Shown here: one piece after another, positions 32,020-45,310 of the stretch
How positions within the stretch are numbered: the first letter of the stretch is position 1
Layout: each line of letters begins with the position of its first letter
Assembly (NCBI RefSeq): GCF_963678635.1
Contig: NC_087069.1
Location: forward strand, 17,394,660 to 17,458,659
Source of the DNA: Symsagittifera roscoffensis
Lineage: Eukaryota > Xenacoelomorpha > Acoela > Convolutidae
DNA: 64,000 nucleotides
Direction: 5' to 3'
The notes under the pieces: generated by a model
Database searches by the model: none
What the model saw: only the letters and a program-made list of their open reading frames with translations
Told to the model about the DNA's origin: nothing
Program-made: the position numbers and the translations under genes

Positions 32020-34050
32020 CTTAATTTAATAGCTTTAAGTTTGAATCTATGGCTGCTACTAATCAATTCCAATTTGCATTCTAGGGCGTTCACGAACTGA
32101 TCCGTAATATGCTATAGTTTTAAATTTAAAACTAAGATGAGTTGTCACTGTTAACTTAACATATAAAAAGGGGAATCAGTCCTTAAAATAACAGCTAATA
32201 GATAACATTTCGTTTAGCCGAGTTAAGACAAAATCAACAACATTGTTTAAAAAATTTTTAACCCTAGGCATTTTGTTAAATAACTATGCAATTTAATCAA
32301 ATTATTTGGTTTTACAGTTTCAATTGGTTGCGTTAAGCCGCAAGCATGACTGTTTTTGACACGGCTACAAAGGTTTGCTGTGATATGTCAATAATTTTTT
32401 GTGGGAGGCGGATCAATAAGCAAAATGGTCTGAGAGCTGAATGGGTCCAAAAATCGTATTTATGATACACATAGGAAAACTAAATTTAAAAATCAAAATG
32501 GCCGTTTTCAATCAAAATTGAAAATGTAAAAGGGTTTATCCACGAATTTAGTTAAGTAATGATTTACGAATTGATTTTAATAGCTTCAAAGTTTAATCCA
32601 TGGCTGCTACGAATTTTTTCCAATTGACATTCTAGAGCGCTTCCGAAACAATTCGGGGTATGCCATAGTTTTAAATTTAAAACTACGATAAGTTGTCACT
32701 GTTAATCCATCCCGTAATGAAAATGGAATCAGTTCTTACAAAAACAGCTAACACATAAAATTTTGTTTAGCCGAGTTAAACCAAAATCAACAACATTGTT
32801 AAAACTGTTTTATCCCTAGGCATTTTGTTAATTAATTAGGCAATTTAACTAATCAAATTATATGGTTTTACAGTTTCAATTGGTTGCGTTAAGCCGCAAG
32901 CATGACTGTTTTTGACACGGCTACAAAGATTTGCTGGGATATGTCAAAAATTATTTGTGGGAGGCGGATCAATAAGCAGAATGGTCTGAGAGCAGAGTGG
33001 GTCCAAAAATCTTATTTATGATATACATAGGAAAACTAAATATAAAAAACAAAATGGCCGTTTTCAATCAAATTTGAAATTGTAAAAGGGTATATCCACG
33101 AATTTAGTTAAGTATTGATTTACGAATTGATTTTAATAGCTTCAAAATTGAATCCATGGCTTCTACGAATTAAGTCGAATTGACATTCTAGAGCGCTTCC
33201 GAAGCAATTCGGGCTATGTCACAGTTTTAAATTTAAAACTACGATTAGTTGTCACTATTAATCCATCTTATAATGAAAATGAAATCAGTTCTTACAAAAA
33301 CAGCTAATACATAAAAATTTGTTTAGCCGAGTTAAACCAAAATCAACAACAATGTTAAAAAAATTTTTTATCCCTAGGCATTTTGTTAGATAATTATGCA
33401 AATTAACGAATCGAATTGTTTGGTTTGAAAGTTTCAATTGTGTGAGTTAAGCCGCAAGCATGACTGTTTTTGACACGGCTACAAAGATTTGCTGGGATAT
33501 GTCAAAAATTTTTGTGGGAGGCGGATCAATAAGCAGTATGGTCTGAGAGCAGAGTGGGTCCAAAAATCTTATTTATGATATACATAGGAAAACTAAATTT
33601 AAAAAACAAAATGGCAGTTTTCAATCAAATTTGAAAATGTAAAAGGGTTTATCCACGAATTTAGTTAAGTATTGATTTACGAATTGATTTTAATAGCTTC
33701 AAAATTGAATCCATGGCTTCTACGAATTAAGTCGAATTGACATTCTAGAGCGCTTCCGAAACAATTCGGGCTATGTCACAGTTTTAAACTTAAAACTACG
33801 ATTAGTTGTCACTGTTAATTCATCTTATAATGAAAATGGAATCAGTTCTTACAAAAACAGCTAATACATAAAAAAATTTTTTAGCCGAGTTAAACCAAAA
33901 TCAACAACAATGATGAAAAAATTTTTATCCCTAGGCATTTTGTTAATTAATTATGCAAATTAACGAATCGAATTGTTTGGTTTGACAGTTTCAATTGTGT
34001 GAGTTAAGCCGCAAGCATGACTGTTTTTGACACGGCTACAAAGATTTTAA
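32020..34050. repeat. 557-bp satellite array, block L
   Basis: The landmark GCCGCAAGCATGACTGTTTT occurs at 32337, 32893, 33451 and 34008, giving periods of 556, 558 and 557 bp. Each monomer also holds TAGCTTCAAA-TTGAATCCATGG, TCCCTAGGCATTTTGTTA and GTGGGAGGCGGATCAATAAGC. No coding frame persists between monomers, so this is a non-coding satellite or a tandemly repeated LTR/UTR-derived unit. Confidence 0.9.
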
Positions 34051-34285
34051 ATTCTAAAAGGGTATATCCACGAATTTAGTTGAGTAATAAATTAAGATTT
34101 GTTCATGGATTCCACAGACAATAGTTAAGTCCTTGTTCGTAAATTCTGCATTCGTTGTTCTAGCTATATTCATTGCTCAATGCTGCTGGGTTATCAAATT
34201 ACGAGTTAACAAATCAAAATGGCCATTTCATTCAGATCTTTAATTTTGTATTTAATTTCTAAAAGGGTATATCCAGGAGTTTCTT

Positions 34286-36309
34286 AAAGGACGCATTGAT
34301 TAATGATCACACATCAGTCTATCTATTCAGTCTCCGTTAAATGCTAATTCGTACTTTAGGATTTGAACTAGCATCAACAAAGATTGTTGACGCCATTTCT
34401 GACCAACAAGAAAGAAGGTACTGATTGTTTTGCTATTGAATTTTGCTGCGTTGCAAACACTTTTACCATCGGGGTTTCAGCCATGTCATTTCAAGTTCTT
34501 GAAAGTTATCGGGGTCCAAAATTCCAATTTTGCCGCACGCCCAAAATTGAAATTTCTAAATATATCGGTTGTGTATGGCTCTAATGGTTACTTTATGGTT
34601 TTTCAATGTCCAACAGATACACTCTCCAACAAAACATGTCCAACAATACTTTATATCTAATCTGACTTCTGGTCAGAAATTCTTTTTGCTAATCACTAAT
34701 GCTACAGTCCGTAATGCAGATTGATAGCTTTAACAAAATAAAAGTTGTTATATCAAGTGTCAGTTTGCATTGAATTGCTACTGTTATTGTGTAAACTCGA
34801 AGCATGTTTATCGCGTTGCGGCTGAGCAGTGAACTGATTTCTCATAATTTCTTTCCAGAAATTATTTATTTCTAAACCAGAAACGAAATAGATCACTTCT
34901 GCTCAAAAAAGACGAAAAAACTAGGCTAGATAATGTATACAAATTTTTTATCTAGAAAAGTAGCCTCCGTTGGGTGCGGGATTTCATCTGTATAAAAGTG
35001 TGAAAATACATGACGTATCAATCTCAAAAATGGACTTTACAGTACTAATTGATTTGGGTTTTTGTAGCCAGAAAACGCCTGATGTTGAGTTATAAGTTTG
35101 TGACCTTCTTACTGGTTATAATAGATATTTCTAAAGAGACTGTGAAATTTTTGACTTAGAGAAAGCAAAAAAATCTTACTACAGCAAAAATTTTCCTAGA
35201 GGTTCGAAAACTAGTGAAAAGTTAGTATCCAGGGTATCATTAATTTGTTGCTTTAAATGATTTTCAAAAACCTGACAAACTAATAATTAACATTTCTATA
35301 TCCTACTAAATTAACTATTCAGATTCTAAAAATTTAAATTTTTCGTATTATAGGTTGCTGATACTACCAAAAAAGAGTCTCTATGTTATACGGCAACAGA
35401 AATGAAATATCCCCCGAGAAATAAATTAGAAAACTTACAAACTTCACAAGTAAAGGTAAAACTTTGAGACATATCAAGGCAAGTTTTTAGATCTGATGCT
35501 TCTCTTTTTTCAGAGATAAGCAGAGTTGCTGTTAAAAACACTGAGTTTTAATCAAAATGCAATTGTGAAGCTACCAAAAAACATGTAGCTTTGAATGCCA
35601 AAATCATATTTATTTTTATACACATACAAATGATTTGAGAGAGCTTGGAAAATCAATTCGTTCGACATGAAAAAAAAGTCGAAAAATTTTTGAAAAACTT
35701 TTGAAATTCTGCCCTTATCCAAAAAACCCCACGTCCGCCCCTGAATAAAATGATGGTTTAATTTTAAGTATCGGTTGATTTTTTGTTTATACATAAATAA
35801 AAAGTAACAGTGCTCGAACTAACTGAAATAGCTTTGCAGCATTGCATTCATTTTCAACCAACGGGAACTGAGCTTTTTTGTTTCTTTTTCTTTTTCGTTA
35901 GTCATTTTAATTGGGCGTAATATGTGAAAAAAAAATTGACAATCAAAAGCTTAGAACAAAATTTGACCTTTTTTTAAATTATCCAGTAAACTCAAAAGCC
36001 AACTACAAAAAACTGTAGTTACGAAAAACTGTAGAATGATCAGTTCAAAAGCGATAAAAATGAATTCTTGAAAAAGCTCAAAAAACCCAAAAAAACTGAT
36101 ACTGAAAACAAAAAATGAGTTTTTTGCTAATCTTTTTACTTCTTTAATTAAACAATGCTCCATTAGGATATTTAAAAACCAGAAAAAAGAAAAAGAGCAA
36201 AAACTGCAGATCTGTTTGTGTTAAAAAAAGCTTCCGGATTTGGACTCGTTTTCCTGAAAAAAAAAACCGTGATCGTTGAAAAAAACGGAGTAACCCAAAA
36301 GCAAAAACA
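34286..36309. other. Unique spacer between the two large blocks
   Basis: AT-rich sequence with only short frames (for example 34384-34584 +, 35552-35794 -), none with splice context or motifs. No gene called. Confidence 0.4.
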
Positions 36310-36884
36310 AGCAAATATTGACAGAAGCCACAAAAGTCTGGTATTTCAAAATTTTCTCAAGTTTTCAACAGAATTGCCGGGTCTGCAAATCTTTTCATGA
36401 AGAAATTGATCTTATAACTTTCAGCAACTTTTTCACTAAGACTAACTTGGGCCAATTTCTCAAAACACTAAAAGATGAAAGTGCTGTCAGATAGCTCATT
36501 CTTTCTTAAACACTATTCGAGACCAATAAGCAAAAACTACAGAAACACCTTCAATTTAAAAACTCTAGTTGTCGCGATGTTTTAACAAATTTTCTGAGAA
36601 AAAATCTTAATCTGTTGTGAGCCACTTTTCTGGGTAATTTTTCAATCAATGCTTACTGAACGGCATCTTCCCAGACCGTTTTAAGTGGGCAAAAACCATT
36701 AAAAATTAGAAGGTTTTAAATAGTAAGAAAGTTAGAAGTTATTTAGTTTAATGTAATTTGGGTAAAAAAATTCTGAGATTTTTTTTATTAAATAAAAGAG
36801 GAAATAAACAAAAAAGAAAACCTGATTTCGCTCAAACAATTTGCTTGTCAACAAAAAAATCATGCGTGAAACTACTGACAAACA

Positions 36885-37140
36885 GATTTTTGAATTGTTA
36901 TTTTGATTTGAGAAAGGCAAACTGTAAACCACGACGTTTTAATTGCAAAGCTGAAATGTGTTTCGTTTTGTTAAATAGCTCTCTGCTTCTTGATATCAAT
37001 TCTTGATATCAATTTAAGCTTTTTTCTAATTTACTTGAGTGATTTAACTTTGTTTTGCAGGACTTCGAGACAGATTTGTTTGCAGACGAAACTGAATTTT
37101 TCCATGCTGCCAATGTGAATGAAACCTTCTGATGGAAATG
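36885..37140 (+). mobile_element. Degraded LINE RT fragment (block R, first)
   Basis: Counterpart of 14385-14690. The D-L-R-K-A-F palm motif is damaged by a small deletion (YFDLRK then a frame break), while LFADETEFFHA is kept at about 37075-37110. Confidence 0.65.
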
Positions 37141-37769
37141 AAGAATTCCACGAGTACTCATTAGAAATAACTGCTCAACCAACAATGAGTCAAAACTCCA
37201 ATGAGTCAACTTGTGAGACAAAGTCAAGTTAGTTGGAATTTTTTTTAAACAGAACAATGTGTTTCAAAAGATAAAAATTTATTTTTCGAAACGCATTTTC
37301 AAACTGACGAAAAATTTCAAAATTGACGAAAAAGACCGAAATTGTTTCAAAAGATAAAAGTTTAATTTTCGAAACGCATTTTCAAATTGACGGAAAATTT
37401 TTGAAAAGAAACTTTCAAAACGAAAATTCTAGTATTCGGGATGGTTTTACAAAAGTTCTGAAAAATGCTTTACGTGTTGTGAACAAGTTTTATGAGGAAA
37501 TTATAATAAAAGCTCACTGCAATGCCACTTCTTAAAGTTTTTCAGATGGGTAAATTTTGTCCCAAATGGTAAAACCGAGACTTATAAAGTGTGGAAAAAT
37601 TCAAGGCTAATTAGCTTATTGCTTGCTGGCTAAAGATTTGAGGAATTTTAGCCAGAAAACTTATTGCTTTTTTTGGCGTTTTAACCAAGAAGTCATGTGT
37701 CAGTGCATCGAATAAAAACATACGTGGAGTAATTGACTAAGACAATTTTTGTTTTGCCCAGTTTAACTC

Positions 37770-38200
37770 AAAAAGCGTTTGAAATTCTAAGCCATGAGTA
37801 TTCAATGGAAAAAATTGAGTGTTAAAAAGCTTTTTGCTTAGTGATATCAGTTTGTCGAATTAGATGGGAAATGTCCGATTACAAACCAAATTCGTCTGGT
37901 TCACCACATGGCTCTGTTTTAGGACCATTATTCTTCTAAAAATTATACCAGTGATTTAACTCGTCTTCCAAGAAATCTTAGAGTGTTTTGTTTGCAGGCG
38001 GTACTTCATTTTTCATTGGTGACAAACTAAACATTGACTTTTTTCTTGAAACTATAAAACTCAGCAAAAACTCGTTTATAGAAGCTGCTTGGAAATGCCA
38101 GTACATTAGGAGTTCTGAGAGAAAAATTTTTTTTGAAAAGGAAGTTTTTTGGGAAAGAACAAAATCGATTTGTTGCTGTAACACTTTAGAGGTATAAAAA
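37770..38200 (+). mobile_element. Second LINE RT fragment, longer copy (block R)
   Basis: Contains KAFEILSHEYSMEKIE, then SPHGSVLGPLFF and, about 90 bp on, VFAGGTSFFIGDKLNID. These are in the order expected for a LINE RT palm (box with G-S-V-L-G-P-L, then F-A-D-D). Both catalytic Asp are replaced by Gly (FAGG), so it is catalytically dead. The part beyond about 37980 is deleted in block L. Confidence 0.65.
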
Positions 38201-38697
38201 AACAGAAAATTTACTTCAAGTAGCATCCTAACAAAATTATCAGAAAATTAGCAAAAATCTCTGGTTGTGATGGTTGTGTTTGCAAGGCTAAACATAAGAT
38301 TTTATAAAGTCTAATGTTTTTTTTTCAACACATCTTACCAAAATCTTGAAAAGAATAACACAGGCTATACAATATAAAATGAAAAAACGATTCGTAAGTC
38401 GTGAGATTTTGATTGAAAACGGTTATTGAGAGTTTTGCGATAGAATATTTGAAACAATGTTTTACTTAACAAATTTCGAAAAAGAGCATGGAAAGTAATG
38501 AATTTGAACTAGAAACGATTGAATACCAAACACGTAGTAAAGCTAATTACTTTTTGCCATCTGTTTCCTGTCGGACTACTTATATGATGAATTCCCAAAA
38601 ACAATTCCTTTTATAAGCAAAAAAATATGCAAAAAATTGCATATGCCTATAAATCCTGACAAAATGCATTTTACACATTTTCAAATTTTTTGTCAAA

Positions 38698-39130
38698 AGT
38701 TTTCGTAGCTATATCCTTATGATACTGAAACAAAAAGTCATTACGAGGCCAAACTGTGCATTCTCTGCATTGTAAGCGGAATCCGCAACAGACCAAAATC
38801 AGATTTGATGCGGAATCCGCAACAGTGCTACTTTTCTTTGATCTTCTATGTTGTTTTGGATTCCACAAACAAATACCTAAATCCTTGTACCGCTCAAAAT
38901 CGCTACAAAATTAGGCGAATTTGCGGAATCCGCAACAGTGTTTCTGGAATCCAGAACAGTTTGTGGAATCCACCAACAAATGACAAAACAATTGTATCGT
39001 TAAATTGAGCTGTTCCGGAATCCGCAAATGTAAGTGGAATCCGCAAATTGTAAGTGGAATCCGCAAATTGTAAGCGGAGTTCGCAAATTGTGAGTAGAAT
39101 CCAAACTTTGTTTGCGGATTCCATTTACAT
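38698..39130. repeat. GGAATCCGCAA minisatellite, module C
   Basis: Starts with the module boundary sequence CGTAGCTATATCCTTATGAT. A tandem core GTAAGTGGAATCCGCAAATT lies at 39028-39095, flanked by degenerate GCGGAATCCGCAACAG units. Confidence 0.75.
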
Positions 39131-39820
39131 ATATGCTTATATGTGGTAACGTCTTAATTTATATCTTTTGTTTACTACAGTTGTTCACCAACAGTACATG
39201 ACGAATACCAGTCTCAATTCGATCTCAATTTCGATCTAACCAACTTCGTCACCAACTTCGATCTCAATTCCTGTAACCCAATTCCGATCCCAATTCCTGT
39301 AACCCAATTTCGATCCCGGTTTCTGTAACAAAACTTCGATCCCAGTTCCTGCCATCAGTTTCAATTCCTGCAAAAGGAACAAATTGAACAAACTTATGAA
39401 GTAAACTCGCACTTAAATTAATCAGTTCATTTCAATCAAATGATTCAAGTAAATTAATTAAGGTGTTTTCAGATATAATTTGATAAGGCAAATTTTTCGG
39501 GAAAATATTTTTATTGTTGCAATTAACCACTTATTTTAGCTGTTGTTGTTCAAGTTTTTTTTTCTTATTATCTAAAACAGATTTACTCAAATTAGTTTTT
39601 TTTAATAGATAATTTACTTTCTATGAGCAAATTACACCAAATAGATAGTTTACTCTTTGTGAGCAACTTTGACGGGCCGGCATATTTTTCAGACCATAAC
39701 ACATACTGCATGCATTAAAAAGAATAAGGCAATTTACGGTTAATTTAAAGAGATCAAACCACGGCAAACAGTCATATTAAAACAGTCATGACAACAAACT
39801 GTATAAACAGTTCAAGTTGT

Positions 39821-41600
39821 TCACTCCAAGTCATAAAAAAAATCCCGGGCGGACTCCTCTGTTTTATGTTGAAAAACTTCTTGGTAGTTAACCTCGACGG
39901 GATATGTACCACAGCATGTTGCATTTATATGGCAACGGATTGTGTTCATGAGGAAATCTGTGTGTTCGTTGAACTTGAACGATTTGATCAGAGTGTCTAG
40001 CTTACGTTCGTTTCTTGCTGGCAACAAAGATCATTTTTTCCCCAGCTTAGAATCCCAAGATTGATGACATCCAAAAAGTCCTCAGGTTATAATGCCCAGA
40101 AATTTAGCAGCGCACTGCCTGGATGATAAACCAATGTCCTTTCTGGTTACTGGTGTAGCTGCAACCAATATGAAAGTTTGCCTTTTTTTCCTCATCAAGC
40201 CATCGCATCTTTTTATTGCCAAATTTGTCGCAAATCTTTGGCCAATTGTGTGAGTAATATTACTCAGATCGCAGCTAAAATCGTTGAAGCGCAACAGAAT
40301 GAGAATAAAAAAAATCAGATTTGTTTTCGGAAAAACAACGAAATTGAATTAAACAGCCACATACCAAAAAATCTTCTTCAGCAAGCGCCGCCAATACAGA
40401 AAGCATTCTCAGGGTGATATCCGCATTTTCGATGGAACTCATTCCAGAAAATGCTCGTTTCTTCGAATAATTGAATTTCAAATAATCAACACAAAATTTT
40501 TCTCCGGCGCACAAGATAGTCGATCCTAGCTAAAATCACAAAATAGAATACGGTGTGTCAATAGAAAACAGTAAAACTACCCAGCTAAAATCACAAAATA
40601 CAATACGGTTTATAAATAGAATACGGTCAATGAAATACCGATGAAAATAAGAATCAGTTGCATCTGGAAATGCAATTTTCAGGATATCAGATGAAATCGA
40701 TGATCATAGAGAATATAAGGATAGTTCGATGTGATTAATTAGTACGTTAGTTACACATTTGATTTGTTACACATTTGATATGTCACTTTCTGGCAACTCA
40801 AAATGATCAAGGCTACTGAAAAAATTGTTCCTGCGGTTTTTCCTCCTTGTTTTCTTTTGGCTTTTAGCTCTGAGGGTTTTTGTTCGGATCTAGATTTCTC
40901 AGCATCCGTATTCATGAATTTTTCGAAATCGTCTGGCAGTCATTCTCCTGCGACTCGCTTTCTTGACTCGCCTTGTGATTCGTTTCTCAACTAGGAGTAC
41001 TTAACGTATAAACTGCCACTGCATGTTGGCCTATTCCCTGCAGTATCGTGAGTTTTGTCGACCAAACGAAGTGTGCACTGGGATTGTGCACTGATGAAAA
41101 TCCCTTTTTTGAAACTCCCAGCATGTTCAAAAAAGAGAATCGAGTCCCTGTGCAGCCGTCTGGGGTTGAACGATATTTTATCTTTTCTCGAAATCCGCCT
41201 TCTGCTGTTGACACAAGTACGTGGAATTTTCGTGTGTTTGTGGAATTTTCTTGTTTTCCATGCTGCTGCGTTTTTTGTCTGTCTTCTGGGACACTAAAGA
41301 TGGCACTTCCCGGTCAATCAGACCATTTAATCTTTACGCACCAATCGCTGATTAATGATAAAATTACAGCACTTTCCCAGATGGACGTGACGGCATCGAG
41401 GACTTGTACATTTTCTCTTACCTGAAAAGTTCTACATAGCATGATGACAAGGATGAAAAACTCTGATATATGACTGAGCTGAGAAGCGATTGAATGATTG
41501 AAATGAAATGAGTCTTTGCTCAAGAATTGACTAATGACAGTTTTCACTGACAATGACGGCTTTACTGATAAGCACTGCACTGTCTAGTTCCACTTATCAG
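39821..41600 (-). pseudogene. Gene X, module C
   Basis: Minus-strand counterpart of 16528-18400. The hydrophobic first exon here ends at a perfect donor (TTTTCAG|GTAAGAG near 41423). The 40365-40529 exon (FCVDYLKFNYSKKRAFSGM, LAEEDFL) keeps acceptor ATTTTAG and donor GTATGTGG. SNITHTIGQRFATNLAIKRC and RKLDTLIKSFKFNEH follow. As in A, the donor after the HFELPESDI region is lost through a small deletion. A plus-strand 126-codon ORF at 41048-41425 overlaps. Identity unknown. Confidence 0.45.
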
Positions 41601-41864
41601 TTCGTAATCAATTAGCCGTCTTATCTTTAGGCAGTAATTAGGATGCTAGTGTCATCTGGTGTGCTGAAAAGAATGGAAAGTGTCGAAGCTATTCCTTGGT
41701 GGACACTTATCTTGATATCCTGGTATTTCGATGAAATTGGTGCTGATAAGCGATGGGAGCTTTGCCGCTAAAATGGAGTCAGTTCATCCTCATCTTGTGC
41801 TCAATATTAATTGCATCTCTCTTTTTTCACCCCAATCTAGTAAAAACTTACGGACTCAAAGTAA

Positions 41865-43923
41865 ATGTCCAACGCCGAAAACTCATGTTCAGTGATTTTC
41901 AGTTCTCCATCACCATTTGCAGTGCCTTCCAAAATCCCTGTGCCTCCGTCACCACTCGCAGCACCAGTGATGACATCAGTTGCTCCTCCGGCGCCGGTAG
42001 CCCCTTTGCGAGCACCCCCGCGACCTTTCGCCTCGCCATTTCCGCCGACTTATGGGTAACCACATACCCCTCTGCGACATGTCAATTCAGGCCCCTCGAT
42101 GGTACATCAGTGCCAGCCTCAGCAGTATCAGCCATATCCAGCCTAGCTGGATTCCTACATGTCGGCATCACCATATCCGATTTATCCATGGCAATCGGCT
42201 TTTCCCCACTATTGAGAAATTGAAAGACAAGCGCATGACCATGAGAGGCGAACCTACACTCCCACGCAAAAGCGAGCCCATGATCCCACGAAATTACAAG
42301 ACCACATGAACGACGAGCCGACAGAAAACCACAAGAGGGATTATGCAGAGCCAGATAATGTAGGTGAAACTGTAATTCGAAGAAATAACTTCACACTACA
42401 CAAGCCTAAAGGTTTTGGAAAACCAAATATTGAAACTAAATCATATTCAAGTTTAGCAACCTGGAAAAGCCTCCAGAGCCGAAAACCGGATAATAAACGA
42501 GACCCTCAAAGAAGTCATTTTACAGAATTTGCAGAAGTCGAATGACTGCGCCGATAAAAGAAACGGAACCTTGACCCACAAAGAACGATTGACCTTGTTC
42601 AGGGCCATTGTCACGTTTCTGTTCACGTGCACAGGGATGCTCGAGAAAATGATGGCTAGTACAGGGTATGAAATTGTACCATACAGAAACCAGACTCATT
42701 TAAAGAGGAGCAATATGAGCTATGTTGCTCAGCGGGCTTTTCGGGACACAAAAAACACTGTGACGTCTCAACTGTTTTTCGTCAATTTATTTGGGAACGC
42801 GGTGTTCCGGGTTGGTCCACTTGTTGATCAGTTCAAACACCAAGTAGATCAATCAATATAACGTTTCAATGTCTTCCAAAGGGATTTATTTATCAAATAT
42901 CAAACCGACGTGGAATCACATGTTATAACTTCGTTTTTTTAGATTAGCATCATTAAACTGAAACCGTCGAAGCGCTATCTCGCACGTAAGGTTGCTAAAA
43001 TTATGCCTTTGTGTACCAACCCTACGTTCGAGACGGAAAAGCTGAAGAGGCAAGCTTCAGAAACTCACCAGCAATTGGACGGATGCAGCTACCAAGAAAT
43101 TCTGTTGGCAGTGCGATCCCGACAAGATTCTCAACATTAGGTTCGCCAGGTGCAGCGTACACAGATCTTTGTTCAGCAGATGACGACTTTCCATGAGCTG
43201 TAAATTAAAGTTGGAAACTTTTACTCAAAGCAGAATTGGGCAAACCATGACCTGAAGAAGGTGGTCGACCATGTGGCGAAGCTGCTGAATGATGGATCAA
43301 GGAGAAAGTTTCAGCCGCTTGAGAAAACCACAAAGCCTGAAGCATACCGCCAATGACATTGAGAGCGTTCCATATGAGGCTCAGGAAGAGTTGCAGAGTC
43401 GTGCATTGACCCAGAGCTGGGTCGGAATATGTGATGTGATATTTCCCGTCTTTGGAAGAGGTACTTTTAATTTTAATAACTCGATTTTTTCTTTGAATCA
43501 GTAAATTTTGAATCAGTTCATTTTTCAACAGTGATTTCTTTTTTTTTAGGTTTGTTTGCTTTACAATCGTTCAAGAAAGATGAAGTGTTGGTGAATTACC
43601 ATGGCAATGCCAATCAGTACTGTCTTCAACCAGGAGTTCTAAGTGAATACGTATTACAAATTGCGGGTCCTCCTAGGCGATTGATCGACGCTTTAAATGA
43701 GGAGTGCCCGTTACGTAAATGGAACGTTTGCCTGGATCGTTTAGCAAACCACGCAACCCAGAAGAAAAACGAGGCCAATATGAAGATGGTAGAAAATGTA
43801 CATTCCAGCATAGGTGAAAAAATATTCATCCTAAAAGTCATGAGAGACATTTCACCTTTCGAGCAACTGCGCTTTGACTATGGAGACAAAGTTGCTCAAG
43901 CGTTGTTTGACGACAGCAGTTAA
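41865..43923 (+). pseudogene. Proline-rich/SET-domain gene, module C
   Basis: ATG at 41865 with the Pro-rich start. TAA after FPPTYG is shared with A, and the TAGs after YPA and in DSQH are shared with all copies. Exon 2 continues to intron 42844-42942, exon 42943-43460, intron 43461-43549, and the SET exon 43550-43923 is fully open. SET motifs: GLFALQSFKKDEVLVNYHG, RLIDALNEE, LDRLANHATQKKNEAN, EKIFILKVMRDIS, LRFDYGDK. The N-H pair of the SAM-binding N-H-S/A motif is retained, as in A. An extra TAA near 43202 replaces the TCA seen in A. Expected role as for the other copies: Lys methyltransferase of the KMT5A type, now probably inactive as a full-length protein. Confidence 0.75.
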
Positions 43924-44674
43924 ATGGATTTTGAGTACTCTACAATACTTCAAACTCGTTTCGTTCCGGGGAACGTTTTATCAGTTTTCGAATCAATTTA
44001 CAGTTTATAAGAGTGCGTTTGTGTTCAAGATTTTATATTCTAAACTTGTTCTAAGTTATGTTCACAAATTTACTAATTAAATTTTCCAATAAAAAACCCT
44101 GAGTATATACATTATCTTCATTTAAAACGAAATTGAGAAAAAAAAGTGATTAGGAATGAATTAAAAATAAAAATTTATTGATCGAACCAAACTGAAAAAT
44201 CAAAAAAGCCGTTTTCAATCAAATGTTTAAAATCTAAAAGGGTATATCCACAAAACTAGCTAAGTAATGGTTTAAGATTTCTTTGTGGATTCCATAGACA
44301 ATGGTTAAGAATTTGTTCGTAATTTTCGCATTTGTTGTTCTAGTTAGCCATTGTTCGATCTGGTTAGTGCCGGATATCTCACTTACAATCTGCCAAATCC
44401 GCGAACAGTTTGTGGAAGCAATAAAAACAAACTGTCGCGCTCTAATACAAATCAATTAGTAAATAATACGTGAGATCATAAAAAATCATTGTCGCCTGAA
44501 AATGGTATAAGGCGATTGCTCGACGCTGATTGATCTACCAATGGTCGATATGAAACATATTTAGCACGTATCTAATTAGAGCTAAATTAGCTAAAAGTAA
44601 GTCTACAAACTCTTCAAATTGTAAAACAAAGAAATTAGGAAATAGAGATTCAATGAGTTCAATGAGTTTTAAAT
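43924..44674. other. 3' flank of SET gene, module C
   Basis: AT-rich. AATAAA-type signal near 44088, GGAATCC-like words near 44390, and a shortened version of the SET-exon fragment (GGCGATTGCTCGACGCTGATTG near 44511), which has lost about 80 bp compared with module A. Confidence 0.45.
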
Positions 44675-44878
44675 TTATTCGGCGTCAAATTCTTCTATAG
44701 CTTGTTGTACGTCCTGATCTATCGTTGAAGATATTTCGCTCCCGGTGTCTTGCTCTGCGACTATGATGGGTGATTTCACGGTGCGAGACTTCCGCGATGT
44801 CTGAACGTAGCACGATCTCGCGAGGGGAATGAAGAAATCAGAAGGTGACCAGCACAAGAAAGCAGGGTGGCAACAGGA
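44675..44878 (-). pseudogene. 3' end of integrase-like gene, module C (truncated)
   Basis: Counterpart of 21513-21757: VAEQDTGSEISSTIDQDV and the C-terminal EEFDAE, truncated at the junction with module D. It lacks an additional 25 bp before the junction relative to A. Confidence 0.65.
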
Positions 44879-45310
44879 TGTTTTTTGTAGCTATTTCTTT
44901 ATGATACTAAAACAAAAAGTCATTACGAGGCCAAACTGTGCATTCTCTGCATTGTAAGCGGAATCTGCAACAGGCCAAAATCAGATCTGTTGCGTAATCC
45001 GCAACATTGCTACTTTTCTTTGATCTTCTAAGCTGTTTTGAGTTCCACAAACAATTACCTATATCATTATACCGCCCAAACTCGCTACAAAATTAGGCGA
45101 ATTTGCGGAATCCGCAACAGTGCTTCTGGAATCCAAAACAGTTTGTGGAATCCACAAACAAATGATAAAACATTTGTATCGTTAAACTGAGCTATTGCGG
45201 AACCCGCAATTGTAAGTGGAATCCGCAAATTGTAAGTGGAATCCGCAAATTGAAAGTGGAGTTCGCAAATTGTAAGTGGAATCCAAACTTTGTTTGCGGA
45301 TTCCATATAC
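44879..45310. repeat. GGAATCCGCAA minisatellite, module D
   Basis: Complete version of the module-opening array, with tandem GTAAGTGGAATCCGCAAATT units at 45210-45290 followed by TTTGCGGATTCCATATAC. Confidence 0.75.

Larger units (their letters stand above)
13805..34285. repeat. Left copy of a large direct segmental duplication (block L)
   Basis: The sequence from AGCAAATATTGACAG at 13805 to about 34285 is colinear with 36310 to about 54613. It contains LINE fragments, module A, module B and the 557-bp satellite in that order. Main differences from the right copy: a 2,175-bp tandem duplication of the integrase-like gene is present only here; about 0.8 kb before module A and about 0.3 kb at the start of module B are missing here; and module B is intact where module D has a 1-kb deletion. 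Confidence 0.9.
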
